Assembly: GCA_965206015.1 (NCBI GenBank)
Contig: CBDBIW010000016.1
Span: 930,001 to 994,000, forward strand
Direction of reading: 5' to 3'
Origin: JAJCYL01 sp965206015
GTDB lineage: Bacteria > Bacteroidota > Bacteroidia > Cytophagales > Cyclobacteriaceae
DNA: 64,000 nt
The translations under genes were made by a program, and so were the position numbers. The first letter of the stretch is position 1. Every line of letters begins with the position of its first letter. A model generated the notes under the pieces. It worked only from the letters and a program-made list of their open reading frames with translations. It had not been told where the DNA came from and searched no databases. Of this stretch, positions 1-8,187 are shown piece by piece.

Positions 1-1633
1 TAAATGCCATGTAACTTAAAGATGGGTTTTGGCAGCTGGCAGAGGCCATGAACGAACCATCTGTGATAAATACGTTGGATACATCATGGCATTGATTCCA
101 TTTATTCAAAACGGACGTTTTCGGATCTTTTCCCATCCGGGCTGTTCCCATTTCATGGCTTTTATGGCCTAATTTATAACTGTCAGGATTACCTGACTTG
201 ATATCTTTATATCCGGCGGTCTCAAACATTTCTAAGGCGGCTTCTGCCATTTTCTTCACCATGACCTTTTCGTTCTCTTTTATTTCTCCACTTATGTGTA
301 ATACAGGCATACCCCATGCGTCCTTCACCTCTGTATCCAATTTCGCTTGATTGTCATAGTACGGGAGGCATTCGCCAAATGAGCTCAAACCAATTCTCCA
401 CGGTCCGGGTTTCGATATTTCATTCTTGAAGTCAGCTCCAAAACCATTAATGGTAGTACCTCTGTCCCAGCCCTCCCGGTACGCACTGCCCTGGTATCCA
501 AAGCCTCTTAAGAAATCAGAATTTTGACTATCAATGTTTTGGAACCTGGGGATATAAAACCCCGTTGGTCGATGGCCATTGTAGTAGCCATCTTCAAACC
601 CTTCAACGCTGGCAGAGAATCCATATCCAAAGTGGTCCATGATGTAGTGGCCCAAGACCCCGCTGGAGTTGGCAATACCGTCCGGGAAGCTATCGGATTT
701 ACTATTCAGCATGATTCGGGTACTCGAAAGGGCGGATGCACATAAAAAAATTACAGGAGCAAAGTATTCAGTGGTTTCTTTGGTTAGAGCGTTAATTACC
801 CGAACGCCGGTTGCTTTTCTCTTCTTTCCGTCATAAATAATCGAATGAACAATTGAGTGGGCCCTGAAGGTCATATTTCCAGTGGTTTGTGCTGCGGGCA
901 AAGTAACGCTCACACTATTAAAATATCCGCTGAAAGGGCATCCTGTTTCACAGAGATTTCGATTCTGGCACGGTCCGCGGTTGTTATATCTGACTGTAAG
1001 GTTGGTCGTCCTGCCGATAGTCAGGTCTCTACTTAGTTTCTCTTTAATCTTCTCCTTAAAGTCTTTTTCCACACAGTTGAGGTCCATGGGTGGAAGAAAC
1101 TGGCCATCAGGCAACTGTTTTAACCCCTCCCTTTGGCCGCTCACTCCGATATATTTTTCAACGTAATCGTACCAGGGTGCAATATCTTTATACCTAACGG
1201 GCCAGTCTACTCCATGACCATCTTTGGCGTTGGCTTCGAAATCCAAATCACTCATCCGGTAGGATTGCCGACCCCAAACCATGCTTTTACCGCCAGTATT
1301 AAAACTTCGGTAGAGCAGAAATTTCTTGTCTTCTGGAGTGGTGTAGGGATGATTTCTATCACTGGCGAAGAAATGCTTTGTTGCCTCATTAAATGCATAC
1401 TTCTTGCTTTGGACGGGGTACTCTGCTTTGGTCTCTTTGCTTATTCGTTTGCGAAACTCAAACTCCCATGGGGCCATATTGGTAGTAGGATAGTCTTTAA
1501 TATGTTCTATATGTCTCCCTCTTTCGAGGACTAAAGTTTGCAGCCCTTTTTCTGTCAACTCTTTAGCCGCCCAGCCACCGGACATGCCCGAACCAATGAC
1601 AATGGCATCGAAAAATTGTGTTTGTTTTTTCAT
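1..1633 (-). CDS. GMC-family oxidoreductase, 3' end cut by window edge
   Basis: This frame is open from an ATG at 1633 to the window edge (544 codons), so only about 17 C-terminal residues should be missing. It aligns along its whole length with the neighbouring 562-aa GMC oxidoreductase. An N-terminal Rossmann FAD motif (GSGMSGGW) is near residue 14. A cysteine-rich stretch (RGPCQNRNLCETGCPF) follows around residue 225. The C-terminal GMC domain holds the HEMGTARMG motif, and the active-site segment reads CQNPS where the paralogue reads CHNPS; to my knowledge both forms occur in this subfamily. The likely role is FAD-dependent oxidation of sugar or polyol alcohols, in or at the periplasm with the subunit 3-like protein upstream. 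It starts 17 nt after the paralogue's stop, so it is probably the third gene of one operon. The substrate cannot be told. Confidence 0.85.
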   Translation of the reverse strand, partial: MKKQTQFFDAIVIGSGMSGGWAAKELTEKGLQTLVLERGRHIEHIKDYPTTNMAPWEFEFRKRISKETKAEYPVQSKKYAFNEATKHFFASDRNHPYTTPEDKKFLLYRSFNTGGKSMVWGRQSYRMSDLDFEANAKDGHGVDWPVRYKDIAPWYDYVEKYIGVSGQREGLKQLPDGQFLPPMDLNCVEKDFKEKIKEKLSRDLTIGRTTNLTVRYNNRGPCQNRNLCETGCPFSGYFNSVSVTLPAAQTTGNMTFRAHSIVHSIIYDGKKRKATGVRVINALTKETTEYFAPVIFLCASALSSTRIMLNSKSDSFPDGIANSSGVLGHYIMDHFGYGFSASVEGFEDGYYNGHRPTGFYIPRFQNIDSQNSDFLRGFGYQGSAYREGWDRGTTINGFGADFKNEISKPGPWRIGLSSFGECLPYYDNQAKLDTEVKDAWGMPVLHISGEIKENEKVMVKKMAEAALEMFETAGYKDIKSGNPDSYKLGHKSHEMGTARMGKDPKTSVLNKWNQCHDVSNVFITDGSFMASASCQNPSLSYMAF

Positions 1634-1650
1634 GGGATTAAGCCTGGTTG

Positions 1651-3339
1651 TTAAATGCTGCCTTTCTTCAAAGATTCTACAGCATAATCTACTGCCCTGG
1701 CCGTAAAAGCCATGTAGCCCAAGGAAGGGTTGTGACATGCAGAAGATGTCATAAATGATCCATCAGTCACGTATAGATTGGGTACATCATGGCAGGCATT
1801 CCACTTATTTAAAACAGACGTTTTTGGATCTTTTCCCATTCTGGCCGTACCCATTTCGTGAATACCATCACCAAAAATCCATTCATCCGGATTCCCCTGG
1901 TAAATGTCTTTAAAGTCTGCCTTCTCCATCATTTCGGCTCCATACTGCTGCATGTATTTAATGATGGTCTTCTCATTTTCTTTCAATTCGCAGCTAATGT
2001 GCAATAGCGGCATCCCCCAATCATCTTTCAGTTCCGGATGCAGCTCAACTTTATTGTCATAATAGGGGAGGCATTCTCCATAAGCATAAAAATTCATTTG
2101 CCATGGTCCTGGTTTAGAAACTTCCGCCTTGAAGTTAGTGCCAAAACCATCCATTCTTGTACCTCTTTCCCAACCCATTCTAACTGCATCCCCTTGATAA
2201 CCAAACCCTCTCACAAAATCGGGGTGCTTGCTATCTACATTCTGAAATCGTGGAATATAGATGCCGTTGGGCCTATGTCCGTTGTAATAGCCATTCTCAA
2301 ATCCATCAACCTTTGCCGAAAGAGTAGGACCGAAATGGTCCATCAAATGGTGACCTAGCATGCCACTACTATTTGCTATTCCATTGGGGAAACTATCAGA
2401 AACGCTGTTCAACATGATTTGTGTGCTAGGGATGGTTGAAGCACATAAGAATATAATTTTGGCAGTGTATTCAGTGGTTTCCTGTGTTTGTGCGTCAATC
2501 ACACGTACGCCAGAAGTTTTTCCGGACTGCTCATCAAAAATGATGGAATGAACAATGGAGTTAGTCTGTAATGTCATATTCCCTGTCGCTTTAGCTGCAG
2601 GTAATGTGACACTGACACTACTGAAATATCCACTAAAAGGACATCCTGTTTCGCACATATGGCGATATTGACATGGACCCCGGCCTTTGTGAGCAACAGT
2701 TAGGTGTGCACACCGGCCGATGGTCATCACCCTTCCGTCAAAATTCTCTTTGATCGAATCCCTGAGATGCTCCTCCACACAATTCATTTCCATGGGAGGT
2801 AGAAATTGCCCATCAGGAAGTTGCTTTAACCCTTCATTGCGACCACTTACCCCGATGTACTTTTCTACATAGTCATACCAGGGTGCTATGTCCTTATATC
2901 TGACCGGCCAATCTACCCCGATTCCTTCTTTGGCATTAGATTCAAAGTCAATGTCACTGAGTCTATAGCTTTGCCGGGCCCAAAGAATGCTTTTTCCTCC
3001 TGTGTGAAAACCTTTTAACCAGCGAAAGGGTTTGTCTTCCGGATGGGTGTAAGGATGTTTTTTATCGCTGGCAAAGAAATGCTTGGTGGACTCATTGAAA
3101 GCATATACCCCTTGTTGGACGGGATACTCTTCACTGGTTTCAGGGCTCAGCTCTTTTCTGTATTTAAATTCCCAGGGTGCTTTGTTGGTGGTGGGGTAGT
3201 CTTTGATGTGCTCTATATTGCGTCCTCTTTCAAGTACCAGCGTTTTCAGGCCTTTTTCGGATAATTCCTTAGCGGCCCATCCTCCTGACATCCCTGATCC
3301 AATCACGATGGCATCAAATTGTTGCGTTTGCTTTTTCAT
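1651..3339 (-). CDS. GMC-family oxidoreductase (gluconate dehydrogenase-like)
   Basis: This is a complete 562-aa protein. It has an N-terminal FAD-binding GSGMSGGW motif, a central cysteine-rich segment (CQYRHMCETGCPF) typical of sugar and gluconate dehydrogenase-like GMC enzymes, and a C-terminal GMC domain with HEMGTARMGKDPKTS and CHNPSLGYMAF, carrying the usual active-site histidine positions. No signal peptide of its own is visible. In this family the large subunit is often exported together with a Tat-signal small subunit, and such a protein (subunit 3 family) is encoded only 3 nt upstream. A second, closely similar GMC gene follows 17 nt downstream. It probably oxidises a sugar or sugar derivative and passes electrons to a membrane carrier; substrate and acceptor are unknown. 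Confidence 0.88.
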   Translation of the reverse strand: MKKQTQQFDAIVIGSGMSGGWAAKELSEKGLKTLVLERGRNIEHIKDYPTTNKAPWEFKYRKELSPETSEEYPVQQGVYAFNESTKHFFASDKKHPYTHPEDKPFRWLKGFHTGGKSILWARQSYRLSDIDFESNAKEGIGVDWPVRYKDIAPWYDYVEKYIGVSGRNEGLKQLPDGQFLPPMEMNCVEEHLRDSIKENFDGRVMTIGRCAHLTVAHKGRGPCQYRHMCETGCPFSGYFSSVSVTLPAAKATGNMTLQTNSIVHSIIFDEQSGKTSGVRVIDAQTQETTEYTAKIIFLCASTIPSTQIMLNSVSDSFPNGIANSSGMLGHHLMDHFGPTLSAKVDGFENGYYNGHRPNGIYIPRFQNVDSKHPDFVRGFGYQGDAVRMGWERGTRMDGFGTNFKAEVSKPGPWQMNFYAYGECLPYYDNKVELHPELKDDWGMPLLHISCELKENEKTIIKYMQQYGAEMMEKADFKDIYQGNPDEWIFGDGIHEMGTARMGKDPKTSVLNKWNACHDVPNLYVTDGSFMTSSACHNPSLGYMAFTARAVDYAVESLKKGSI

Positions 3340-3342
3340 GGA

Positions 3343-3894
3343 TTAGCGGTTGCCAACAAGCAATTTCTCATTACTGTCAATGGTGATGCACCCGTCGTAT
3401 TTACCGGGAACGGGTTTATAGTTCATACTCTTCATTCCAACTTCGGAAGTAAAAAAGGCCCATAGAACCAACCCTTTAAACGACTTGAAGAAAGACTTTT
3501 TGCCGGATGCTGCTTCCACCAGTTGCATGTAGGCGATTTGCCCAGCCTCATCCATCTCAAGAAATGTTTTTTGATACTTTTCCTGAACTTCAGTCATGAA
3601 TGTATTAAGACCCAATTCCAGCTCTGCCCTTTTTTCAACTTCAAAATAAGAATCAAAAAGCAGGTCAATATATGGGGCTACACCCGCATCTGAAGAACCT
3701 GGTGAATCGGTCTTCGGAAGAATTAATTCCGCCATCTGCCAGACGGTGTCGAACTGTTCAGTTGAAAGGTAAATGGGCTGATACTCAGAAGGCCGCCTGA
3801 CCCCACAGCTCTTCAGCAGAACGGAAATAGCGGGAAGCGTCCCTAATCCAGCCAGGGTTGTGGCTGAATTCTTTAATAGCTGACGTCTTTTCAT
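3343..3894 (-). CDS. Gluconate 2-dehydrogenase subunit 3 family protein
   Basis: This 183-aa protein starts MKRRQLLKNSATTLAGLGTL, a twin-arginine-like signal, followed by SCGVRR, which could also act as a lipobox-like site. The mature part matches the small subunit 3 of gluconate dehydrogenase-type complexes: a helical protein with the segments QFDTVWQMAELILPKTDSPG and GVAPYIDLLFDSYF. In known systems this subunit carries the GMC flavoprotein through the Tat pathway and anchors it. Here it precedes two GMC genes by 3 nt, so one small subunit may serve two large subunits. Its start overlaps the end of the broken reading frame upstream by 4 nt. The function call rests on family resemblance and gene order. 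Confidence 0.8.
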   Translation of the reverse strand: MKRRQLLKNSATTLAGLGTLPAISVLLKSCGVRRPSEYQPIYLSTEQFDTVWQMAELILPKTDSPGSSDAGVAPYIDLLFDSYFEVEKRAELELGLNTFMTEVQEKYQKTFLEMDEAGQIAYMQLVEAASGKKSFFKSFKGLVLWAFFTSEVGMKSMNYKPVPGKYDGCITIDSNEKLLVGNR

Positions 3895-4244
3895 TCTTTA
3901 ATAATAAAAAAATTTAATTTCAATCTATAATTATTTGAGAATACCATGTTCCACCAAACCTGAATCAGTTTTGAAACATACACTTCTGTTTGTGATTCCG
4001 TTTCAACCATGCTGTCGTCGAACGGAAAGGCGTACCCGAAATCCCCAACCTTTGCCGTAGCAGACCATACACCCCCGGTTAATTCCCTATCCACGTTTAT
4101 GGATTCGGGGGTTCTAAAAATATTATAAGTGTGAGTTTCCTGATTATTGGTTGATTGACCGGAGAGTTGTGAACCCATCACCAAATAAATACAACCCGGT
4201 AAGATTTTTCCCCTGCCAATCATTGCCAACAAATTTATACACAC
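3891..4244 (-). pseudogene. Remnant of a CBM9-like (DUF5916-type) secreted protein
   Basis: The readable part, about residues 38-90, contains YNIFRTPESINVDRELTGGVW, then FGYAFPFDDSM and TEVYVS. This is the usual start of the carbohydrate-binding family 9-like domain found at the N terminus of large Bacteroidota outer-membrane proteins (DUF5916-like architecture). After TEVYVS the homology stops abruptly and the frame ends within about 25 unrelated residues, so most of the original gene is gone. The apparent start region is also atypical. It directly precedes the GMC operon but is unlikely to be functional. The domain call is by recognition only. Confidence 0.5.
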
Positions 4245-4381
4245 GAGCGGCCAGAAAATGTTTGAAAGTGACCGGTGGCATTAGACGGCTAAATCAGTAA
4301 TTAGCAAATGGGATTCATATTTCCTGAAGCCCAAAACCCGCCATTTCAGTCATATTAATACTTAATTATTACATATTTGGT

Positions 4382-4893
4382 AGTTCACTGGATCTGGAAA
4401 GAGCACTTGTAGCCACCCCTGAACTGCCGGAGATCAAAATACTGTTCGACAAATCATCCCATGCTGTAGCCTTTGGACATGAGCGTAAGTCCCGATTGGG
4501 TGAGCGCATCAAGAGGCTTTACGGGCTCAGTCATTTCGACCAGTTCCGGAGCTTTTAAATATTTTTCAAATCCCGGCTAAATCATCAGACTCTGAATTGC
4601 TTCATCCGGAACCTGTGGAAAACCAATTCACAAAACGTGTTCAAGACCGTCTCAAAAAACATTTATTCATTGATGTCAATTATCAACGCAAGCTTGAGAC
4701 CAGCGAGATAGCTGGCCTTGCCAGGCTTACCCGTGAAGCCTTCTGCCGATATTTCAAAAAAATGACCCGGCTAACATTTACTGAATTTGTTAATCATTAT
4801 CGTCTTGATAAGGCAAAAATGAGCAAAGTTCCGGACAGGGTTCACAAAACAGATTTTTACAAGCTAAAAACAACGAAAAAGCAAACAGTATGA
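4382..4893 (+). pseudogene. AraC-family transcriptional regulator, frameshifted and truncated
   Basis: Two frames together read as an AraC-type regulator. The first (from 4382) gives LDLERALVATPELPEIKIL and GERIKRLYGLSHFDQFRSF, matching the linker between the cupin and DNA-binding domains, and then hits TAA. The next frame continues through ELLHPEPVENQFTKRVQDRL into the first helix-turn-helix (ETSEIAGLARLTREAFCRYF, TRLTFTEFVNHYRL). The second helix-turn-helix and the N-terminal sensor domain are missing. The sequence becomes unrelated around 4835, and the triplicated module begins at 4889. At least one frameshift and two truncations make this a dead gene. Confidence 0.75.
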
Positions 4894-4903
4894 GATTTCA
4901 ATC

Positions 4904-5761
4904 TCAATTTGAAAATAAGAGGTAGCCAATTCTAACTGCGAAGCACCAATATGTTGAAGACACAACTTGTTTTTTACCTTGAAAATTTATGCTTTTCACT
5001 TGTGAGATATTTGAGCTATACTGGCAATTGATGCTTACTCTTTTTTTGATTATCTGATAGGAAAGCATGACTGTAGGACTCCACGTAACCGGACGAAACG
5101 AACTTATAATGGCCTTCTCTACCGGTATTAACTCTGGATATTGTGTCTTGACTGTTTCAGAGTTTTGTACATCACTTACTATTTTTAGTTTAATGCCAGA
5201 TTCTATGCCTCCTCCTATCATTAAGTTCTTGAATAATCTGTATTGCATGACTATAGGTATGGCAATCCTCCTTTGTGTTGGTATTATTGGGGTTTCCCAC
5301 TCCGGTGGAAAATTTTTATTTTTAGAATTAAGCTTTGCAACGTTATAGACATGTTGAATGTTTGAATATAATGCGGTTGCTCTCACAATCATTTTGCTAT
5401 TCAACTCATATTGGTATCCGACACCTCCCTCAATATTATAAACCACATCTAGACAGGAGCCTACAACCAAGATATCATTCCATTTCTCATGAAGGGTTTG
5501 AACTTTCAAAGGAGTACTTTGAAAACCAAGCTCAAAGTGAATGCCTGATTGTGCACAGACATCTTTCACATCACAAATACCAGGTATGAGAAAGAATAAT
5601 GCAACCAAAAGTTTCATTTGGGATATAGTTGAGTGCTCTGTTTTATGCGTCATCATAATTTTTGCTGTTGAGGGGTGCAAAAATGATTCTTTGGCTATTA
5701 TCTTCCTGTGTACAAGTGTCAGGTAGCCAAAGAATCCTGGTAAAATGGATTTAATATCCAT
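4904..5761 (-). CDS. Outer-membrane beta-barrel-like protein, copy A
   Basis: The frame is 285 aa long from the ATG at 5761. A likelier start is the ATG at 5617, which begins a normal signal peptide (MKLLVALFFLIPGICDV...VCA-Q) and gives a 237-aa precursor; the upstream 48 residues look like leader DNA. The mature protein alternates short hydrophobic strands and ends in RIGYLLFSN, as expected for a small outer-membrane barrel of the OmpX/PorT type. It lies 11 nt after the lipoprotein stop, so the two are probably co-transcribed. Compared with copies B and C, residues 82-110, 136-163, 203-220 and 270-276 vary strongly while the rest is nearly identical. The function is unknown; barrel topology is inferred from sequence character. 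Confidence 0.75.
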   Translation of the reverse strand: MDIKSILPGFFGYLTLVHRKIIAKESFLHPSTAKIMMTHKTEHSTISQMKLLVALFFLIPGICDVKDVCAQSGIHFELGFQSTPLKVQTLHEKWNDILVVGSCLDVVYNIEGGVGYQYELNSKMIVRATALYSNIQHVYNVAKLNSKNKNFPPEWETPIIPTQRRIAIPIVMQYRLFKNLMIGGGIESGIKLKIVSDVQNSETVKTQYPELIPVEKAIISSFRPVTWSPTVMLSYQIIKKRVSINCQYSSNISQVKSINFQGKKQVVSSTYWCFAVRIGYLLFSN

Positions 5762-5772
5762 TATTCATCAGT

Positions 5773-7077
5773 TTAGTACCAAATTTTGTCTCTCCATGAT
5801 ATGTGGTGAAGATTAGTTTGCCAGCTTTGCCAAATATGACCTAATGGCCACACACCGCTATGTTGACATTCAGTGATAAGTACTCTTCTCGACCCGAGTG
5901 CATCATCATTGGCACCAATTGGCACTGTAAATGTAAAGCCAGATGTAGCAGTAAGCGTTACTGAACCAGAAGGTCCCGGGTCATTCTCCCACCATGTCCA
6001 GTAAACTTCATCGAGACCGGTGTTCCATGTAAAAAGCGGACCCACGTGTTGGGGCCACCATCTATTTTCTATATGTCTTTTCTTTTTTGGTTCAAAAATG
6101 GCCGCCGGGTCAAAAAGTATTTCTCCAGTTGGACCATTAATTCTGAAAGATAATTCCGGTCCTCCTGACAACCACCCGCCTTCCCGACAGGTTCCATTGC
6201 AGCGAATTTGATACAGAAACTCTCTCCGGCCACGTCTGTCAGCGCAATTAGCTTTTACCCTGCCATTTGGCAATGACTGGGTTAATTTTCTCCCGGAACT
6301 CCCGATTTCTTCAAATTTTTCTCTTGCTTCTTTAGCCGCAAGTGGTTCATCATAATAAAGGCAGTTTATGGCAGTATAAAATTTGTAGTGCTCATTTTCA
6401 AACAATAAAGTGCTGCAACTTTGCACCTCGTTAGATTGACTTCCTTGTGCGACCGGTATTACCCGTTCATTTGTACCAATAACCAGTACAACGGATTCAG
6501 GCTCGTTAACAGCATCAATTTCAATAGTGTTACCGTCGCTATCATAACCTTTTACGGAAGTGGAAATCTGGTCGTCATATTCTGAATCAAGAATTGCCAC
6601 TTGAGGTATGTGGTTGTCAGTGTCCCATGATTCAGCACTATCGAGTTTAAGTTCTGGTATTGCAATTTGCAATAGAGGGTAATACAAAGCCAGCGAATCA
6701 AAAAATTGCTCTGTGAGATTGGTGGTTCTTGTATTGGATTGAGGGCTGGTAAGTAAATTCCTGAAAAGAATTGCCCTATTGCCAATTATTATTTCTTCGT
6801 TTACAATATTTGCAACAAGAATATCATAATCATTATCAATTTTTAATAAAGCCTTCTCCTTCAAGAATTTTCTTAAGCCTGCTTCTTTTATGGAATTTGA
6901 TAAAAAGTAAGCCAGTCTATCAGACAAATTATCTTGTATTTTGTCTAAAGTCGGCGAATATTCCAAAGGATTTATCGCCATATTGTTTTCAGAATCAGGC
7001 AAATTCGTTAGTGAGTCTTCTGAACATCCCGATAGCATTATGGCTGCACTTAGCAGCACAGTTAAATTTTTAATCAT
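5773..7077 (-). CDS. Surface or periplasmic lipoprotein of unknown family, copy A
   Basis: This 434-aa protein starts MIKNLTVLLSAAIMLSGCSE, with a clear lipobox (LSGC, Cys18) followed by SEDS, which does not resemble an inner-membrane retention signal. Residues 40-210 are a helical region followed by a segment with VVLVIGTNERVIPV. Residues 290-434 are rich in Trp and Cys (CNGTCREGGW, ENRWWPQHVGP, VYWTWWENDPGPSG, CQHSGVWPLGHIWQSW) and look like a separate binding domain. I do not recognise the family. It is the first gene of a two-gene unit with the barrel protein. Residues 1-316 are identical in all three copies, and differences are confined to the C-terminal domain. Confidence 0.8.
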   Translation of the reverse strand: MIKNLTVLLSAAIMLSGCSEDSLTNLPDSENNMAINPLEYSPTLDKIQDNLSDRLAYFLSNSIKEAGLRKFLKEKALLKIDNDYDILVANIVNEEIIIGNRAILFRNLLTSPQSNTRTTNLTEQFFDSLALYYPLLQIAIPELKLDSAESWDTDNHIPQVAILDSEYDDQISTSVKGYDSDGNTIEIDAVNEPESVVLVIGTNERVIPVAQGSQSNEVQSCSTLLFENEHYKFYTAINCLYYDEPLAAKEAREKFEEIGSSGRKLTQSLPNGRVKANCADRRGRREFLYQIRCNGTCREGGWLSGGPELSFRINGPTGEILFDPAAIFEPKKKRHIENRWWPQHVGPLFTWNTGLDEVYWTWWENDPGPSGSVTLTATSGFTFTVPIGANDDALGSRRVLITECQHSGVWPLGHIWQSWQTNLHHISWRDKIWY

Positions 7078-7088
7078 TACTTGATAAA

Positions 7089-7122
7089 TTTAATTTGAAC
7101 AAAAGTTTAATTTGAATAAAAG
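7089..7122. repeat. 17-bp direct repeat in leader, copy A
   Basis: TTTAATTTGAACAAAAG at 7089-7105 is followed directly by TTTAATTTGAATAAAAG at 7106-7122, identical at 16 of 17 positions. The pair ends 11 nt upstream of the lipoprotein start codon at 7077 and is conserved in copies B (9499-9532) and C (11886-11919). It could be part of the promoter, a regulator site or a translation-enhancing A/T-rich leader. Confidence 0.6.
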
Positions 7123-7158
7123 TTTTTCTTTTCCATTGTTTAGCCAATGGTGAGCTTT

Positions 7159-7187
7159 AGGGCAACAGTACCTGGTATTGTTGCCCT
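7159..7187. promoter_or_regulatory. Long palindrome in leader, copy A (operator or terminator)
   Basis: AGGGCAACA (7159-7167) and TGTTGCCCT (7179-7187) are perfect inverted arms. The intervening bases also pair (TACC with GGTA around a central T), with one G-T wobble, so the whole 29 bp is a near-complete palindrome. It lies between the barrel gene of copy B and the lipoprotein gene of copy A. A second small stem (CCATTG / CAATGG) is next to it. T-rich sequence follows only on the plus strand (TTATTTTG), so an intrinsic terminator for the minus-strand genes is not obvious; an operator for a dimeric regulator is possible. Confidence 0.5.
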
Positions 7188-7299
7188 TATTTTGTAATTT
7201 ATTGTATCATCTCTTTAATATTTGTTAACCAAGTTTACACTGTAAAGGAACTAAAATTTTGTTTATCAACAAAATAATTATCTTTATGAGATTTCAATC

Positions 7300-8157
7300 T
7301 CAATTTGAAAATAAGAGGTAGCCAATTCTAAATGATAACCGCTTCAATGGTGAAGACACAACTTGTTTTTTACCTTGAAAATTTATGCTTTTCATTTGTG
7401 AGATATTTGAGCTATACTGGCAATTGATGCTTACTCTTTTTTTGAGTATCTGATAGGAAAGCATGGCTGTAGGACTCCACGTAACCGGACGAAACGAACC
7501 TTTAATAGCCTCATCTACCGGTATTAACTCTGGATAGAGTCTCTTGACTATTTCAGAGTTTTGTACATCACTTACTATTTTTAGTTTAATGCCAGATTCT
7601 ATGCCTCCCCCTATCATTAAGTTCTTGAATAATCTGTATTGCATGACTATAGGTATGGCAATCCTCCTTTCTGTTAGAGTTGTTGGAATTATCCAATCCA
7701 GTCGAGTATCTTTAGGATCCAGATACTTTATAATGGAAAAGTCATGATAAATGTTTGAATATAATGCGGTTGCTCTCACAATCATTTTACTATTCAACTC
7801 ATATTGGTATCCGACGCCTCCCTCAAAACTATACCTCTTTTCACCGGAACTTACACTCAAGCTATCAGTCCATTCCTGATAAGAGGGTAAGGGCCTAGAT
7901 TTCACAGGATTATTTTGAAAACCAAGCTCAAAGTGAATGCCTGATTGTGCACAGACATCTTTCACATCACAAATACCAGGTATGAGAAAGAATAATGCAA
8001 CCAAAAGTTTCATTTGGGATATAGTTGAGTGCTCTGTTTTATGCGTCATCATAATTTTTGCTGTTGAGGGGTGGAAAAATGATTCTTTGGCTATTATCTT
8101 CCTGTGTACAAGTGTCAGGTAGCCAAAGAATCCTGGTAAAATGGATTTAATATCCAT
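7300..8157 (-). CDS. Outer-membrane beta-barrel-like protein, copy B
   Basis: The frame is 285 aa long from 8157, and a signal-peptide start at the ATG at 8013 is likelier. The architecture matches copy A, but this is the most divergent of the three. Its first patch reads NNPVKSRPLPSYQEW where A and C have STPLK followed by other residues. Its second patch has YHDFSIIKYLDPKDTRLDW. Its last strand reads SPLKRLSFRIGY where A and C share STYWCFAVRIGY. Flanking segments such as KMIVRATALYSNI and LMIGGGIESGIKLKIV are the same in all copies. Spacing to its lipoprotein gene is 25 nt, against 11 nt in the other copies. Confidence 0.75.
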   Translation of the reverse strand: MDIKSILPGFFGYLTLVHRKIIAKESFFHPSTAKIMMTHKTEHSTISQMKLLVALFFLIPGICDVKDVCAQSGIHFELGFQNNPVKSRPLPSYQEWTDSLSVSSGEKRYSFEGGVGYQYELNSKMIVRATALYSNIYHDFSIIKYLDPKDTRLDWIIPTTLTERRIAIPIVMQYRLFKNLMIGGGIESGIKLKIVSDVQNSEIVKRLYPELIPVDEAIKGSFRPVTWSPTAMLSYQILKKRVSINCQYSSNISQMKSINFQGKKQVVSSPLKRLSFRIGYLLFSN

Positions 8158-8159
8158 TA

Positions 8160-8187
8160 TTCATCAGTTTAGTACCAACAGTTTAGT
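8160..8187. repeat. 14-bp tandem duplication unique to copy B
   Basis: CAGTTTAGTACCAA occurs twice in a row at the junction between the lipoprotein stop codon and the barrel start in copy B, and only once in copies A and C. It accounts for the 25-nt rather than 11-nt gap and does not disturb either gene. Confidence 0.8.

Larger units (their letters stand above)
4889..7284. repeat. Tandem module copy A (2.4 kb)
   Basis: This is the first of three head-to-tail copies of a two-gene module. Each copy begins at TATGAGATTTCAATCTC and ends at TATCAACAAAATAATTATCT. Copy A contains the beta-barrel gene 4904-5761 and the lipoprotein gene 5773-7077, both on the minus strand, plus an upstream leader of about 200 bp. 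The offset from copy A to copy B is 2396 bp. The left boundary lies against the AraC remnant, where the sequence before TATGAG differs from that in the other copies. Confidence 0.95.

Noticed and set aside
1..1633. Frameshift in the edge GMC gene
   Set aside because: Reading triplets from the ATG at 1633 to the edge showed no stop, and the end stays in register with the paralogue, so it is intact as far as visible.
6020..7073. Plus-strand ORFs of 63 and 100 codons conserved in all three modules
   Set aside because: They are antisense to the lipoprotein genes, and their conservation follows simply from duplicated DNA; composition and starts are not gene-like.
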